Shown here one piece after another: positions 44,916-55,088 of a stretch of 64,000 bases of DNA. Positions within the stretch are counted from its first letter, which is position 1, and every line of letters begins with the position of its first letter. Source of the stretch: Thiomicrorhabdus aquaedulcis (GTDB lineage: Bacteria > Pseudomonadota > Gammaproteobacteria > Thiomicrospirales > Thiomicrospiraceae); the NCBI RefSeq assembly GCF_004001325.1, contig NZ_AP018722.1, positions 372,001 to 436,000 of the forward strand, read 5' to 3'. Under the pieces are notes generated by a model, which was not told the origin of the DNA, searched no databases, and saw only the letters and a program-made list of their open reading frames with translations. Made by a program: the position numbers and the translations under genes.

Positions 44916-45742
44916 ATGTCACTGCTCTTACTGGCGCGGCTAACGCAAAAAAAGACCGCGGTAAACTCACCAGGCCTGGTCAATAATCCAACCGACAACG
45001 CCGCCGAGCTGCAACGCATTAAACGTGAACGTCTGTGGCTGTTTACCTACATTGCGCTGTTTACCTCGTTGCTGGCGTTTTTTATTTTGATTATTTCCCT
45101 GATTGAGCTTGAAGGCTCTACCCCCAAACGCAACTACCAAAAATTGGTCAATATTTTGCATCAAGAATCGCTCCGCTATCAACAACAAGAGGGTCTGGGT
45201 TGGTTAAACATCGAAAACACCTTAACCAGCGGAATTCGTTATACCTTGCCCGCCAATCTCATTGTCAATACGCTGTTATTTGACTCGGCCAGCGCCCAAA
45301 TTAATCCCAGGTATACTCCCTACATTCGCAGTTTAAGCGACTTGTTGAGCGCCATGCAATTAGAGCAGTTTTCAACGCAGCATCAAAAACTCATTAAAGG
45401 CATTGAAGCGGCTGGCTACCAATTTAAAATTTTTATTCGCATCGAAGGGCACACCGACTCCAATCCCTTAGCGCCCACGGCACGCTTTAAAATAACGTCG
45501 AGCTAAGCACCTTTAGAGCCTACGCCATGATGGATTTACTGGCTACTTACACCGGGTTGCCCAAAACCTACTTTGCCATTGCCGGCTACGGCAGTTTTAG
45601 GCCCATTATGGCCGACCCCACCGACGGCTTAAACCGTCGGGTAGAAGTGTATTTATTGCCGCAATTGGTGTTAAAAGACCCCATGCCCGCTCCCGGTCAA
45701 GTGTTGCGTGAACCGGACACCGCACAGAGTTTTTTGCCATGA
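44916..45742 (+). pseudogene. MotB-like OmpA-domain protein B1 lacking the channel Asp; frame interrupted
   Basis: The ATG at 44916 follows AGAGGAG. One base is missing in the A4 run at 45489-45492: restored, the frame continues FKNNVELSTFRAYAMMDLL and yields 275 residues. There is one helix at about residues 40-62 (WLFTYIALFTSLLAFFILII) and a periplasmic OmpA/MotB peptidoglycan-binding domain (IEGHTDSNP... GYGSFRP... LNRRVEVYL). Aligned with B2 from the shared Trp, the channel Asp position is Ala47, so it cannot carry the proton itself. The palindrome at 44969 encodes SPGLV in its cytoplasmic tail. It sits between the A subunit and B2. Confidence 0.8.
44969..44980. repeat. 12-mer palindrome ACCAGGCCTGGT, copy 12
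   Basis: Exact copy in the first codons of the B1 gene. Confidence 0.95.
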
Positions 45743-45766
45743 GGGTTGCACGATGAAGGTTTTGCC

Positions 45767-46450
45767 ATGAGTTTAACAATGGAACGCGCAAAATCGTCGT
45801 GGTTGCTGTCGTTTGGCGATGTGGTGACCTTGCTGATTACCTTTTTTATTATGATGATTGCGCTTAATAAAGGCGAAATCTCAAAGTTACAGCGCTGGGT
45901 AGACGACCAAGTCACCGCATCGTATGAGCACGTGCAAGCCCAAATGGCGCAAACGCCATTGCAAATGGTGCAGGTGTACCGCAATGCGCGGGGGATTGTG
46001 CTGGTGATTAATCAGCCCGATGCCTTTATTTCCGGCGGGTTTGAACCATCGGCCGCCCTGCAAAGTGAACTCATGGCACTGGGGCAAGTATTGCCCACCA
46101 TTCCGCTGTTTGCGCTTAACAGCCAAGCGCAAAGCCGCGAGGTGATTGAGCACGCAAAAAGCGATGGTTTGGTGATGCGTATTGAGGTCAATGTCGAAGG
46201 TCACACCGACAACGACGCGATTGATCCACGTTCGAGCCTTAGAAATAACTGGTTTTTAAGCACCCTGCGGGCGCAAAGCGTTATGCAAACGCTGCACAGC
46301 GCCAGCGGCTTGCCGTCGCAACTGTTTTCGGTGGCCGGGTATGGCGAACATCAACCCATCGACAGCAATCAAACCGTGCAAGGCAAAGCCAATAATAGAC
46401 GAGTAGAAGTGTTAATTACCGCCAGTTTTCAAAAACAAGATGCGCCTTAG
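45767..46450 (+). CDS. MotB-like OmpA-domain protein B2 with channel Asp
   Basis: Start at 45767 (MSLTMERAKSSWLLSFGDVV) behind GAAGG; the frame opens earlier at a TTG. The 227-residue protein has one helix (about 12-34) with the proton-binding Asp18 in SFGDVVTLLITFF, and an OmpA/MotB domain (VEGHTDNDA... RSSLRNNWFLSTLRAQSVMQ... GYGEHQPIDSN... NNRRVEVLI). It begins 24 bp after B1. Together with the MotA-like protein it could form a rotary complex; in known A5B2 motors the two B chains are identical, so a B1/B2 heterodimer would be novel. Confidence 0.85.
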   Translation: MSLTMERAKSSWLLSFGDVVTLLITFFIMMIALNKGEISKLQRWVDDQVTASYEHVQAQMAQTPLQMVQVYRNARGIVLVINQPDAFISGGFEPSAALQSELMALGQVLPTIPLFALNSQAQSREVIEHAKSDGLVMRIEVNVEGHTDNDAIDPRSSLRNNWFLSTLRAQSVMQTLHSASGLPSQLFSVAGYGEHQPIDSNQTVQGKANNRRVEVLITASFQKQDAP

Positions 46451-46479
46451 AGCGTTGCTTGGTGTTTAGGGGGGGCTGT

Positions 46480-47286
46480 CTAAGGTAAGCGCCAATCAAT
46501 CGGTGTTTGCCCATGCGCCAGTAAAGCAGCGTTAACAGCCGAAAAAGGTTTGCTCCCAAAAAAACCACGATACGCCGACAGGGGCGAAGGGTGAGGGCTC
46601 ATAATCATCGTGTGTTTGGCTTCGTCAATTAACGCCGCCTTTTTTTGTGCGTAGGCACCCCACAACACAAACACGCAATGTGGGCTGTGCTGGTTTACCG
46701 CGCTCATCACCGCATCGGTAAACGCTTCCCAACCTTGATTTTGATGCGAGTTGGTTCGTCCCGCCTCAACGGTTAAGACGGCATTAATCAATAATACCCC
46801 TTGTTGCGCCCAAGGTTGCAAACAGCCGTTATGACGATTATCAACGCCTAAATCACCCAACAATTCTTTATTAATATTAACCAGCGACTTTGGCAAAGGT
46901 TTAACCCTTGGCTGTACCGAAAAACACAAACCGTGCGCGTGGCCGGGCGTGGGGTAAGGGTCTTGCCCCAAAATAACCACCTTGACTTGGTTAAGCGGTG
47001 TGGTGTTTAGGGCATTAAACCAGTGTTCAGCGGGGGGCAGAATGGTCTTGCCTGATTGCTGTTGAGCGTGTAAAAACGCCACTAATTGTGTCCAATAAGC
47101 TTGGTTAAATTCGGCTGACAGTGCGTTTAACCAACTGGCCTCTAACGGCGGTGTTTTACGCCATAACTTAGGTTGCAGAGTTGGCGCTGCTTGTGTTGGC
47201 TGGACATTGTTTTCAAACTCTAAAGTTTGTTGTGGGTGTAAGGTCATTTTGGGTAATTCGGTTCTAAAAACATCGTTGGAGTGCAC
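46480..47286 (-). CDS. ung: Uracil-DNA glycosylase
   Basis: A 268-residue UDG with the catalytic GQDPYPTPGHAHGLCFS (Asp general base), LLINAVLTVEAG, and the HPSPLSAYRGFFGSKPFS minor-groove loop (His). It excises uracil from DNA. The N-terminal 45 residues are long and unconserved. The GTG at 47286 is the outermost start, and the ATG at 47247 (MTLHPQQ) is a plausible alternative. Divergent from parE with a palindrome copy between. Confidence 0.95.
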   Translation of the reverse strand: MHSNDVFRTELPKMTLHPQQTLEFENNVQPTQAAPTLQPKLWRKTPPLEASWLNALSAEFNQAYWTQLVAFLHAQQQSGKTILPPAEHWFNALNTTPLNQVKVVILGQDPYPTPGHAHGLCFSVQPRVKPLPKSLVNINKELLGDLGVDNRHNGCLQPWAQQGVLLINAVLTVEAGRTNSHQNQGWEAFTDAVMSAVNQHSPHCVFVLWGAYAQKKAALIDEAKHTMIMSPHPSPLSAYRGFFGSKPFSAVNAALLAHGQTPIDWRLP

Positions 47287-47309
47287 TTTAATGGTTTATG
47301 GTGGCTTTT

Positions 47310-47321
47310 ACCAGGCCTGGT
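47310..47321. repeat. 12-mer palindrome ACCAGGCCTGGT, copy 13
   Basis: Exact copy between ung and parE. Confidence 0.95.
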
Positions 47322-47402
47322 CAAGGCGCGCATTCGAGCGTTCAATGTGCTATGATTTTGCGTCATTACAATCGCCACATTTTATCACTAGGAGTCTTCA
47401 CG

Positions 47403-49283
47403 GTGAGTGAAAACTACAATGCCCAAGAAATAGAAGTGTTAACGGGATTAGACCCCGTTCGTAAGCGCCCTGGTATGTACACCGACACCACGCGCCCTAA
47501 TCATTTGGCGCAAGAAGTCATCGACAACAGCGTAGACGAAGCCATAGCCGGTCACGCCAACGAAATTACCGTTACCCATTACGCCGATGGATCGATGAGT
47601 GTGCTGGACAATGGCCGCGGTATGCCGGTAGACATTCACCCCGAAGAAGGCGTGTCGGGGGTTGAGGTAATTATGACGCGCCTGCACGCCGGTGGTAAGT
47701 TTTCTAATAAAGCCTATCAGTTTTCGGGTGGGCTGCACGGCGTGGGTATTTCGGTGGTTAATGCCCTGTCCAAACGGGTTGAAGTGCAAATTAAACGCCA
47801 AGGGCAAGTGCATTGCATCGCGTTTGCAAATGGCGAGGTGGTTGAGCCCTTAACCATAACCGGTAAAGTAGGCAAAAAAAATACCGGCACGTTTGTGCGC
47901 TTTTGGCCTGACGCGGCATTTTTTGATACTCCCAAATACGCGCTGGGCAAACTTAAGCATTTATTACGCGCCAAAGCAGTGTTAAGCCCAGGTTTAAGCG
48001 TCACGTTTATTGACGAGGTTAGTCAAGAAACCACGCAATGGTTTTACGAAAACGGCTTGCAAGACTATTTAAACGATGCCCTTAACGGGTTAGAACGTGT
48101 TCCTGCAGACGGCTTTATGGGTGAAAGTCATGCACCCAATGAAGGCGTGGCCTGGGCGATTACTTGGTTGGTTGAACCCAGTGAAACCTTAATGGAAAGT
48201 TACGTTAATTTAATACCTACGCCACAAGGCGGCACGCACGTCAATGGCTTGCGCGCCGGGGCGACCGACGCGATTAGAGAGTTTTGCGAGTTTAGAAATT
48301 TGATTCCGCGCGGGGTAAAAATCACCCCCGAAGACGCCTGGCAAAACGTCGCTTTTGTGCTGTCGGCCAAAGTGCGCGAGCCGCAATTTGTGGGGCAAAC
48401 CAAAGAGCGTTTGTCGTCGCGTGAATGTGTGCCGTTTATTTCGGGCGTGGTTAAAGACGCGCTGAGTTTGTGGTTAAACCAACACACCGACGTGGCCGAA
48501 AAAATTGCCGATTTGGTGATTCAAAACGCCACCAATCGTTCGCGTAAATCTAAAAAAGTCACGCGTAAAAAAATCACCTCGGGTCCAGCGTTGCCCGGTA
48601 AATTAGCCGACTGCACCGAAAACGATTTAACCCGCACCGAGCTGTTTTTGGTTGAGGGCGATTCGGCGGGTGGGTCGGCCAAACAAGCGCGCGATAAAAA
48701 TTTTCAGGCCATTATGCCGTTGCGCGGCAAAATTTTAAACACCTGGGAGGTCGAATCCATTGACGTTTTGGCCTCGCAAGAAATTCACGATATTAGCGTG
48801 GCGATTGGGGTTGATCCGGGGTCGGACGATTTAAGCGGTTTGCGCTACGGTAAAATTTGTATTTTGGCCGACGCCGATTCGGACGGTTTGCACATTGCCA
48901 CGTTAATTTGCGCGCTGTTTGTAAAACACTTTTCTAAATTGGTCGAGATGGGGCACATTTGTGTGGCCATGCCGCCGTTGTATCGAATTGACGTGGGCAA
49001 ACGGGTGTTTTACGCGCTGGACGAAGCTGAACGCCAAGGCATTTTGGACCGCATTATGGCCGAAAAAATGCCCGGTAAAGTTGGGGTAACGCGGTTTAAA
49101 GGTTTGGGTGAAATGAATCCAAGTCAACTGCGTGAAACCACCATGTTACCCGAAACCCGCCGTTTGGTGCGCTTGCAACTGGGCTTGCACGAAAATGAAA
49201 TTATGGACATGCTCTTGGCCAAAAAACGCGCCCCAGACCGAAAAATTTGGCTTGAAGACAAGGGAGATTTAGCCGATGTTTAA
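47403..49283 (+). CDS. parE: DNA topoisomerase IV subunit B
   Basis: GTG start at 47403 (VSENYNAQEIEVLTGLDPVRKRPGMY) behind AGGAGTC; the open frame extends 35 codons upstream but that part is unlike ParE. The 626-residue ATPase subunit has the GHKL site (EVIDNSVDEAIAGHA, LDNGRGMPVDIH, SGGLHGVGISVVNALS) and Toprim motifs (LVEGDSAGGSAKQARD, DADSDGLHI). It decatenates daughter chromosomes together with ParC, encoded at 58865. The downstream gene overlaps its stop by 8 bp. Confidence 0.97.
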   Translation: MSENYNAQEIEVLTGLDPVRKRPGMYTDTTRPNHLAQEVIDNSVDEAIAGHANEITVTHYADGSMSVLDNGRGMPVDIHPEEGVSGVEVIMTRLHAGGKFSNKAYQFSGGLHGVGISVVNALSKRVEVQIKRQGQVHCIAFANGEVVEPLTITGKVGKKNTGTFVRFWPDAAFFDTPKYALGKLKHLLRAKAVLSPGLSVTFIDEVSQETTQWFYENGLQDYLNDALNGLERVPADGFMGESHAPNEGVAWAITWLVEPSETLMESYVNLIPTPQGGTHVNGLRAGATDAIREFCEFRNLIPRGVKITPEDAWQNVAFVLSAKVREPQFVGQTKERLSSRECVPFISGVVKDALSLWLNQHTDVAEKIADLVIQNATNRSRKSKKVTRKKITSGPALPGKLADCTENDLTRTELFLVEGDSAGGSAKQARDKNFQAIMPLRGKILNTWEVESIDVLASQEIHDISVAIGVDPGSDDLSGLRYGKICILADADSDGLHIATLICALFVKHFSKLVEMGHICVAMPPLYRIDVGKRVFYALDEAERQGILDRIMAEKMPGKVGVTRFKGLGEMNPSQLRETTMLPETRRLVRLQLGLHENEIMDMLLAKKRAPDRKIWLEDKGDLADV

Positions 49284-49854
49284 GTTTAAAAAAATGGCGA
49301 GCGTCTGGGCAGTCACACTCTGTACAACTGCGCCGGCTCTTTGGGCGGCGCAAACCCAAAGTATGCAAGATTACCATTTAAGCGTTTACCACGGGGCGCA
49401 AGAACAAGTAAGTGACATAGAGTTGTTTACCAAAATGCCCAATAAAGAGGTGTTTTTTGGCGTGAGCTGCAGCGAAATGTCGCCATTTGTAATGGTGCAA
49501 ATGGTGTTGCTAAACGATGCGGTGCTGTTAGAGTCGCCACGGCTATTAAGCGTAAGCTATAAAATTGACGGGGTGGTGCAAGCCATTGCCTTGCAAGGCA
49601 TTGTGACGGTGGTGGATACGGCCGAAGAGTACTCTAACAAAGTGCGTTTTGAGTTAGCAACCGGCAACGCCAAGCTAAAACTGGCCAATTTGCAACAGAT
49701 GCAAGCGCACTACAACCAATTGCTCGATGCATTGCAGAACGGCCAGCAAATCGATATTCGCCTTGAACATAAATCAATTGGCGTGCGCGATTATGTGTTT
49801 TCGTTAAACGGCTTAAAACCACTGTTAGCGCCGTATACAGAGGTGTGTAAGTAA
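49276..49854 (+). CDS. Hypothetical secreted protein
   Basis: A 192-residue protein with a signal peptide (cleavage near PALWA-AQ, about residue 25) and a beta-rich mature part. I do not recognise a family. Two cysteines (about 66 and the penultimate residue) could pair. Its start overlaps the parE stop (ATG at 49276 inside parE), so it is translationally coupled to parE. A strong terminator follows. Confidence 0.6.
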   Translation: MFKFKKMASVWAVTLCTTAPALWAAQTQSMQDYHLSVYHGAQEQVSDIELFTKMPNKEVFFGVSCSEMSPFVMVQMVLLNDAVLLESPRLLSVSYKIDGVVQAIALQGIVTVVDTAEEYSNKVRFELATGNAKLKLANLQQMQAHYNQLLDALQNGQQIDIRLEHKSIGVRDYVFSLNGLKPLLAPYTEVCK

Positions 49855-49886
49855 GCGAAATACACCCATTAAGCCAGTCGCCGTGC

Positions 49887-49923
49887 AAAAAAAAAGCCCT
49901 ATCACTTGATGGGGCTTTTTTTT
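49887..49923 (+). terminator. Terminator after the parE operon
   Basis: AAAAAGCCC-T-ATCA and TGAT-G-GGGCTTTTT pair through one T-G wobble around a 2-base loop, with eight or more T after the stem. Confidence 0.92.
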
Positions 49924-49929
49924 GGGTTG

Positions 49930-49941
49930 ACCAGGCCTGGT
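49930..49941. repeat. 12-mer palindrome ACCAGGCCTGGT, copy 14
   Basis: Exact copy just after the terminator. Confidence 0.95.
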
Positions 49942-49961
49942 TACTTTGTTTTATACGACAT

Positions 49962-50008
49962 GCCGTGCCACAATTTCCGTCATGCCGTGCTACGACACGG
50001 CATCTGCG
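49962..50008. repeat. REP-like hairpin element
   Basis: ATGCCGTG (49982-49989) and CACGGCAT (49996-50003) form a perfect hairpin, preceded 20 bp earlier by another CATGCCGTG copy. The CGTCATGCCGTGC...GACACGGCATCTGCG layout resembles the dispersed CGTCATTCCCGC...GCGGGAATCT-type intergenic palindromes of many proteobacteria. Confidence 0.5.
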
Positions 50009-50081
50009 CGTATTGTTTGCAGTAAATTTAAACCTACCAGGCCTAATAGGTTTAAAACTGTTTAAAACTGTTTAAAACGCG

Positions 50082-52507
50082 TTAAAACTCACTCCATTCA
50101 TTGGCGTTGGCATTATTTTTTACGGATGGTTGTACGCTGATTGCACTCTTTGTTTGAGCACGTGGCATGCTAACCGCTGGCTTTACGCTTACTGGGGGTG
50201 TTGCATGTGCGGTTTTGGCTTTGGCAGGCACAGATTTTGCCGGCATTGATTTATGAGCCGATTGTGCCGATGCCGATGCTTTAGACGGTGTTGCCGCACT
50301 TTGAGCGTGTGCGCCCAATTTAAAATGCGCTACTAAATTAGATTGCTCTTGGGTTAGCGTGTTCATGTTTGCAGTAGTGGCCGATAATTGTTCAACCAAC
50401 GCCGCATTTTGCTGTGTCATTTCATCAAGTTGGTTAACCGCAATGTTAATTTGCGAAATACCTTTTGACTGTTCGGTGGTGCTGGTAGACACATCTTCCA
50501 TTAAGGTTTCTACTTGTTTTATTTTTTCGACCATGCCTTCAAACACCGTATTGGTTTTTTGTACCAAGTCGGTTCCTTGATTGATTTGGTTGGTGGTGGC
50601 TGAGATTAAGATTGAAATGTCTTTTGCTGCGTCGGCCGATTTTTGAGCTAAACTGCGAACTTCTGATGCTACGACCGCAAAACCACGGCCATGCTCACCC
50701 GCGCGTGCGGCTTCTACCGCGGCGTTAAGCGCCAGTAGGTTGGTTTGAAAGGCGATGCTGTTAATAACGCTGGTGATTTCACCAATTTTTTGACTCGACT
50801 GACTAATGTCTGTCATGGCGTTTAAAGTTTGATTCATCACCGCAATACCTTCTTCGGCTTCAACCGCGGCGGTGTGCGCCAAACGGTTGGCTTTGTCGGT
50901 GTGCTCGTTTGAGTGTTGTACCGTCGCGGTTATTTCTTCCATGCTGGCGGCGGTTTCTTCTAGTGAAGCCGCTTGTTGTTGAGTACGTTGGGCTAAGTCA
51001 TCGGTTGCAAAAGCAATTTCGCTCGACATGGTGTTAACTGTTTGTGCGCTGTGTTTAATGTGTCCCAATGTTTCTTCTATGTTGCTCATGGCAGTATTAG
51101 CCGACGATTGCATGGCCAGTAATTGGCCTTGGTATTGACCTTCTAGTCGTTGAGTCAAATCACCTTGGCTCATGAGCAACAACATTTGACTGAGTTTATG
51201 ATTGGTCTGTTCTGTGTTGCTTAACAACTGGTTGATGGAGTTGGATAATGTTTCTTCAAAGCCGTGCAATTGCTCAGTGTTAATGCGCCCAGTCAGCACG
51301 CCTAACGAGGCTTGCGCCACAATGTCCTCAATATTGGCTTCAACGGCCAACTGCGCGGTCATGTCTTTCCACTCTATAACCGTACCAATGCGCGTACCGT
51401 CGTTGGCCATAATGGGGTCAATAATTAAATCTAAGGTAGCTTGGCCAAATTGCATGCGGGTTTTATGGGTGCTGCTTAAGTTGTCTAAAAATCAAACGCT
51501 TGATTAGGCAGGTTAAATAATTCTATGTTTTGGCGTACGATCGACTCGGGATTAAAGCTGGGTACCGCACTTTGTAGCTGGGGAGTTATGCGAGTAAATA
51601 AGGTTTGTAATGAGTGGTTAACAAAAATAATACTGCGAAATCGGTCAATCACCATAACGCTCGACGAAGCGGCATCGAGTGCACTTTGGATGCGTTTAGC
51701 GTTGTTAAGTGCAGCCGTTACATCGTCTAAGTCGGCGCCTAGTTTAATTTGCATGCATTTTAAACGACCCATAATTTTGGCGGTTAAGGTGTTGCCTACG
51801 GCGTTAATATTGTTGTTAAACTTGCCTTCCGAAATGTTGGTTATATGGCTCGACAGCAATGATAAATGTTGGTTATGTTTATAAAGACTTACTAAAATAA
51901 GTGTCACCAATCCCACGTCAATGGCGTCTATCACCAAGGAGGGGATTATGTTGAACACGCTGGGAAATAGTGAGGGAAGCACTGCACTGGCCAATATTAA
52001 TAGGGCGCTGATAGAGATGATTATGTTTAAGTCAACGTTGTTAAAAAGATTGAATCGATTGGTTGCTTGGGCAATTTCACCATTTTTAAGGCTTAATTTG
52101 CCTTGGCTAATGGCCACATAGACTTTTTCGGCTTGGGCAATTTGTTGCGCGGTGGCCGCGACGCGAGTCGACATGAAACCAGCCATGGCGCCATTTTCAA
52201 AAATGGGTGTGGCGTTGGCGACTACCCAGTAATGGTCACCATTTTTGCGGCGGTTTTTAACCACTTGCGACCACGGTTTGCCGCTTTCTAAGGTTTGCCA
52301 AAAATCTTTAAACACCGCTTCGGGTACGTCGGGATGGCGCAAAATATTATGTGGTTGGCCTACCAGTTCGCGCCATTCGTAGCCACTGGCTTCAATAAAC
52401 GATTCGTTGGCGGCCACAATACTGCCGCGCAAATCGGTGCGCGACACAATGGTCGAACCTGGCGGAATAATATAAGCTTTTTGAGTGACGTGTCCGTTAT
52501 CGCGCAT
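50082..52507 (-). pseudogene. PAS-containing methyl-accepting chemotaxis protein, frame interrupted
   Basis: Two frames form one receptor. The N-terminal part (52507 to about 51488) has an Aer-like PAS domain (TIVSRTDLRGSIVAANESFIEASGYEWRELVGQPHNILRHPD), two hydrophobic helices (about residues 160-205), a HAMP-like region and a second PAS. The C-terminal part has the rest of that PAS and the signalling domain with hairpin tip [33 protein letters not shown]. The minus strand lacks one T in a run (A5 on plus, 51487-51491); with it the frame reads [19 protein letters not shown] and the protein is 808 residues. The Pro/Ala/Lys-rich tail is disordered. An aerotaxis-type redox sensor is plausible. 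Confidence 0.88.
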
Positions 52508-53138
52508 AGTAAATTCCTTTAATTAAAACTGGGCTTAATCACACGCAAACATGTCTTTAAGAGCTTTTTAGTGTACTTTGAGGGTGTTTGTGAACTTTAA
52601 GCTGTATTAATAACCGCATAATTTGTACAGTATTTTTGTATAGTTTTTTATTTTAAATCATCTTAACAGCCAATTTTAATACGTCAAGTTGCCTGGCTTA
52701 CTTAAATGTAAAAGAGTCTAACAGGTTGAAATTGCATTAATTTTGCACTGTTTTTGTATACGATTTGTATATTTAATGTCTGTTAATGTTTTAAGGTGCG
52801 CTAAAAACGCATTTAAAAAATAGCGTGTTTATTGGCCAGCCAACCGTTTTTTTGTGATGTTAAAAAATCGTAAATGCCCCTGCATTAGGCTAAAACATGC
52901 TTTAAACAACAGATTGCGTTAAGCAAAGTCAACATTAAGCATGGGCGGTGTTGTGAGCGGAGGCTTGCAAAGATATCCAGTCATTACGTATTGGATATTA
53001 GCAGAAGCGGAAATGGTTTTTTCTGACGCTTTCTGACGTTTAAGAAAATTTAATTAAGTGAGACCTCTGCGGGCGTGAATTATTGGCTTTAATCCGACAG
53101 GCTATACGGGCCAGCAGAGGCCTCTAAAAAGCGTTGTT
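52508..53138. other. 631-bp AT-rich intergenic region
   Basis: No gene found. The right-hand part of the receptor promoter region is very AT-rich. Notable pieces: ATATCCA/TGGATAT inverted repeat (52973-52998), a doubled TTTCTGACG (53019-53038) and a long-range inverted repeat (53060-53124) near the kinase gene's 3' end. Confidence 0.5.
53060..53124 (-). terminator. Long-loop inverted repeat after the histidine kinase gene
   Basis: GAGACCTCTGC (53060-53070) and GCAGAGGCCTC (53114-53124) are complementary except at one position and enclose 43 bases. The structure starts 15 bp past the kinase stop. It might be a terminator or a structured 3' UTR; no U tract is present. Confidence 0.35.
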
Positions 53139-55073
53139 TTAGGTAGGCCAAGAAACGGGGATGTTAAGTTTTATTAACGTGCCGTCTTTTTGGGGTTCTA
53201 TTTTAAGAGAGCCGTCAGCACCGTCAATTAAATCTTTAGCTACCGTTAAGCCCAGACCCAGGCCTTGTAAGTGCATCACATTTTGACCCCGTTCAAAGGG
53301 TTTTGGTGACAACAATGCGGGATCAAATCCGATGCCCCAATCACGCACTTCAATGACGGCGGTATTTTGAAAACACTCTAAAGTAATATGGCATTCGCAC
53401 GCCGAATACTTTAGTGCATTTTGCACAATAAGTTGTACCGCCATAATCAAAGGCTCAATAGGGCCTTTAATCGTGGCGTTGGTGTAATTGGGGTTTGCGA
53501 AAGTGGTTGTTTGATGGGTGATGGAACTGGTGCTGGCTATGTCGGTAGTGCGATTGTGCCAATTTACACGCTGTGCATCACCTTGCTCATTAAACTGTGA
53601 TTGCACCATACGCCAAAAATCAACCACCAAAAACGTGGTTTGATTTTGATGCGTTGCACAGTGTTCTTTAGAAAGACACACGTCCACGATTTGCCGCATG
53701 CGTTGGATGGCTTTACTTTGTTTTTGCAGTTGCGATTGCTGCTGGGTATGACTGGCAGGCAAGTCTTCCTGCATGTTGCGTACTGTTACATCCATTATGG
53801 CCAGTGGATTCATTAACTCATGCGACAAAAGATTCATGAATGTAGTGCGTTTTTTAACTTCTTCTTGCAACTGTCGTGCCTGAATTTCAAAACACCGACG
53901 CAGTTGTTTTTCTTGAAACGTTTGTACCATCAATCCCATCAAAAACAACAGAACGGGTAAAATTAACGCAAAAATTACGCTGTTTTCTGTCCAAAAATTA
54001 ACCGGAAGTAGGCCGTGTAACATGCTTAACCGTGTCATTAACGCCATTATCGTGAGCACAAAGGCCACGATATACACGTTAGCCATTGGTTCACGTTTTC
54101 TTATCCACACAGCGGTTATGACCAAACTTAGCATAATCATTGAACCCAAAAAATGCGAAATGGGTATTGACCAGCGGTATTGCTCTAAAGAAACGGCGAT
54201 GACCGACCATATTGCGGCCAAAATGGCCAGTGTAATTTGGGTGTAGTACACGTATTTAATATGCTGGCGTATTTTTAATAATGCATTACTGACCAACACA
54301 AAAAACACCATTGTCCAGCCTTGTGCTAGGGTTATAAAGGCATCGCTTAAATGCATTGGCCACAACACATTGGACCAGCCATGCACAATGGTCATGACCA
54401 CCGTGATGGTGGTGGTAAATCCTGCGTAATACAAGAACGACCATTCTTTAAAAATTACAGCATTGATTAACGCCATGCACAAGGCTATAAATATGAGTGC
54501 GGCTATTAAAGAAGATGCCAGCAATATGGTGAGCTCATGGCGCTCAAACTCGTCTTTAGCAATTAAATCCATTGAGGCGTTTAAGGTATTTTGTGAGGTT
54601 AAACGCACGTAAACGGTGCGAGCTTTTTGAGGGTTAAGTGGGATGGCAATGGTGGGCAAACGTTGACTAACGGATTGAGAGTGATGCGCAGATTGATCGC
54701 CACCTTGCCAATGGGTTAGCTGTCCATCATCTTCTTGCCAATACGCATCAATGGTGTCGTGATACGGTGCATTAAAGCGTAATAACCAGGCCTGGTCAGG
54801 ACTTACACAGGCTTGCGGCGGTTGCAATTGTAGCTTAATCCAAATAGCGGCTTGGCTCATTCCAAACGAAAAATCACCGTTTGCTGGTTTAAAAACCTGC
54901 CTGGTTGCCTCACTAAAAGAAGTGTGTTTATTCGCATCAATCCAAACCTCCATATTGTGAGCCAAGTTTATTTTTTGCAGGCAATGGGCTTGACTTGCTA
55001 AAGCCGACGGTACTAACATCCATAAAAAATTCCACACTATAAACTGGATGACAACATTTTTGATTTTTAGCAT
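53139..55073 (-). CDS. 7TM-DISM sensor histidine kinase
   Basis: A 644-residue membrane kinase: signal segment (residues 5-26), periplasmic 7TMR-DISM extracellular domain type 2 (about 35-175, with the FGMSQAAIWIKLQL signature), and seven transmembrane helices (about 185-385). A short coiled coil and HisKA domain follow, with the phospho-acceptor His in LLSHELMNPLA. The ATPase domain has the N box QNALKYS, G1 DWGIGFD and G2 GLGLGLTVAKDL. A response-regulator gene starts only 15 bp away in the opposite direction and is the likely partner. The palindrome at 54785 encodes DQAW in the sensor domain. Confidence 0.92.
   Translation of the reverse strand: MLKIKNVVIQFIVWNFLWMLVPSALASQAHCLQKINLAHNMEVWIDANKHTSFSEATRQVFKPANGDFSFGMSQAAIWIKLQLQPPQACVSPDQAWLLRFNAPYHDTIDAYWQEDDGQLTHWQGGDQSAHHSQSVSQRLPTIAIPLNPQKARTVYVRLTSQNTLNASMDLIAKDEFERHELTILLASSLIAALIFIALCMALINAVIFKEWSFLYYAGFTTTITVVMTIVHGWSNVLWPMHLSDAFITLAQGWTMVFFVLVSNALLKIRQHIKYVYYTQITLAILAAIWSVIAVSLEQYRWSIPISHFLGSMIMLSLVITAVWIRKREPMANVYIVAFVLTIMALMTRLSMLHGLLPVNFWTENSVIFALILPVLLFLMGLMVQTFQEKQLRRCFEIQARQLQEEVKKRTTFMNLLSHELMNPLAIMDVTVRNMQEDLPASHTQQQSQLQKQSKAIQRMRQIVDVCLSKEHCATHQNQTTFLVVDFWRMVQSQFNEQGDAQRVNWHNRTTDIASTSSITHQTTTFANPNYTNATIKGPIEPLIMAVQLIVQNALKYSACECHITLECFQNTAVIEVRDWGIGFDPALLSPKPFERGQNVMHLQGLGLGLTVAKDLIDGADGSLKIEPQKDGTLIKLNIPVSWPT
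54785..54796. repeat. 12-mer palindrome ACCAGGCCTGGT, copy 15
   Basis: Exact copy within the kinase sensor domain codons. Confidence 0.95.
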
Positions 55074-55088
55074 GGGCTAACCTTAAAT

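Noticed and set aside
44040-46450. MotA/MotB-like trio as a Zorya anti-phage system
   Set aside because: ZorA proteins are much longer with a long cytoplasmic tail, and no ZorC, ZorD or ZorE-like nuclease/helicase gene is adjacent.
50046-50082. Runs of TGTTTAAAAC and similar TTTAAA repeats (also near 22201-22232)
   Set aside because: Short low-complexity direct repeats in AT-rich intergenic DNA; no symmetry or spacing that suggests function.
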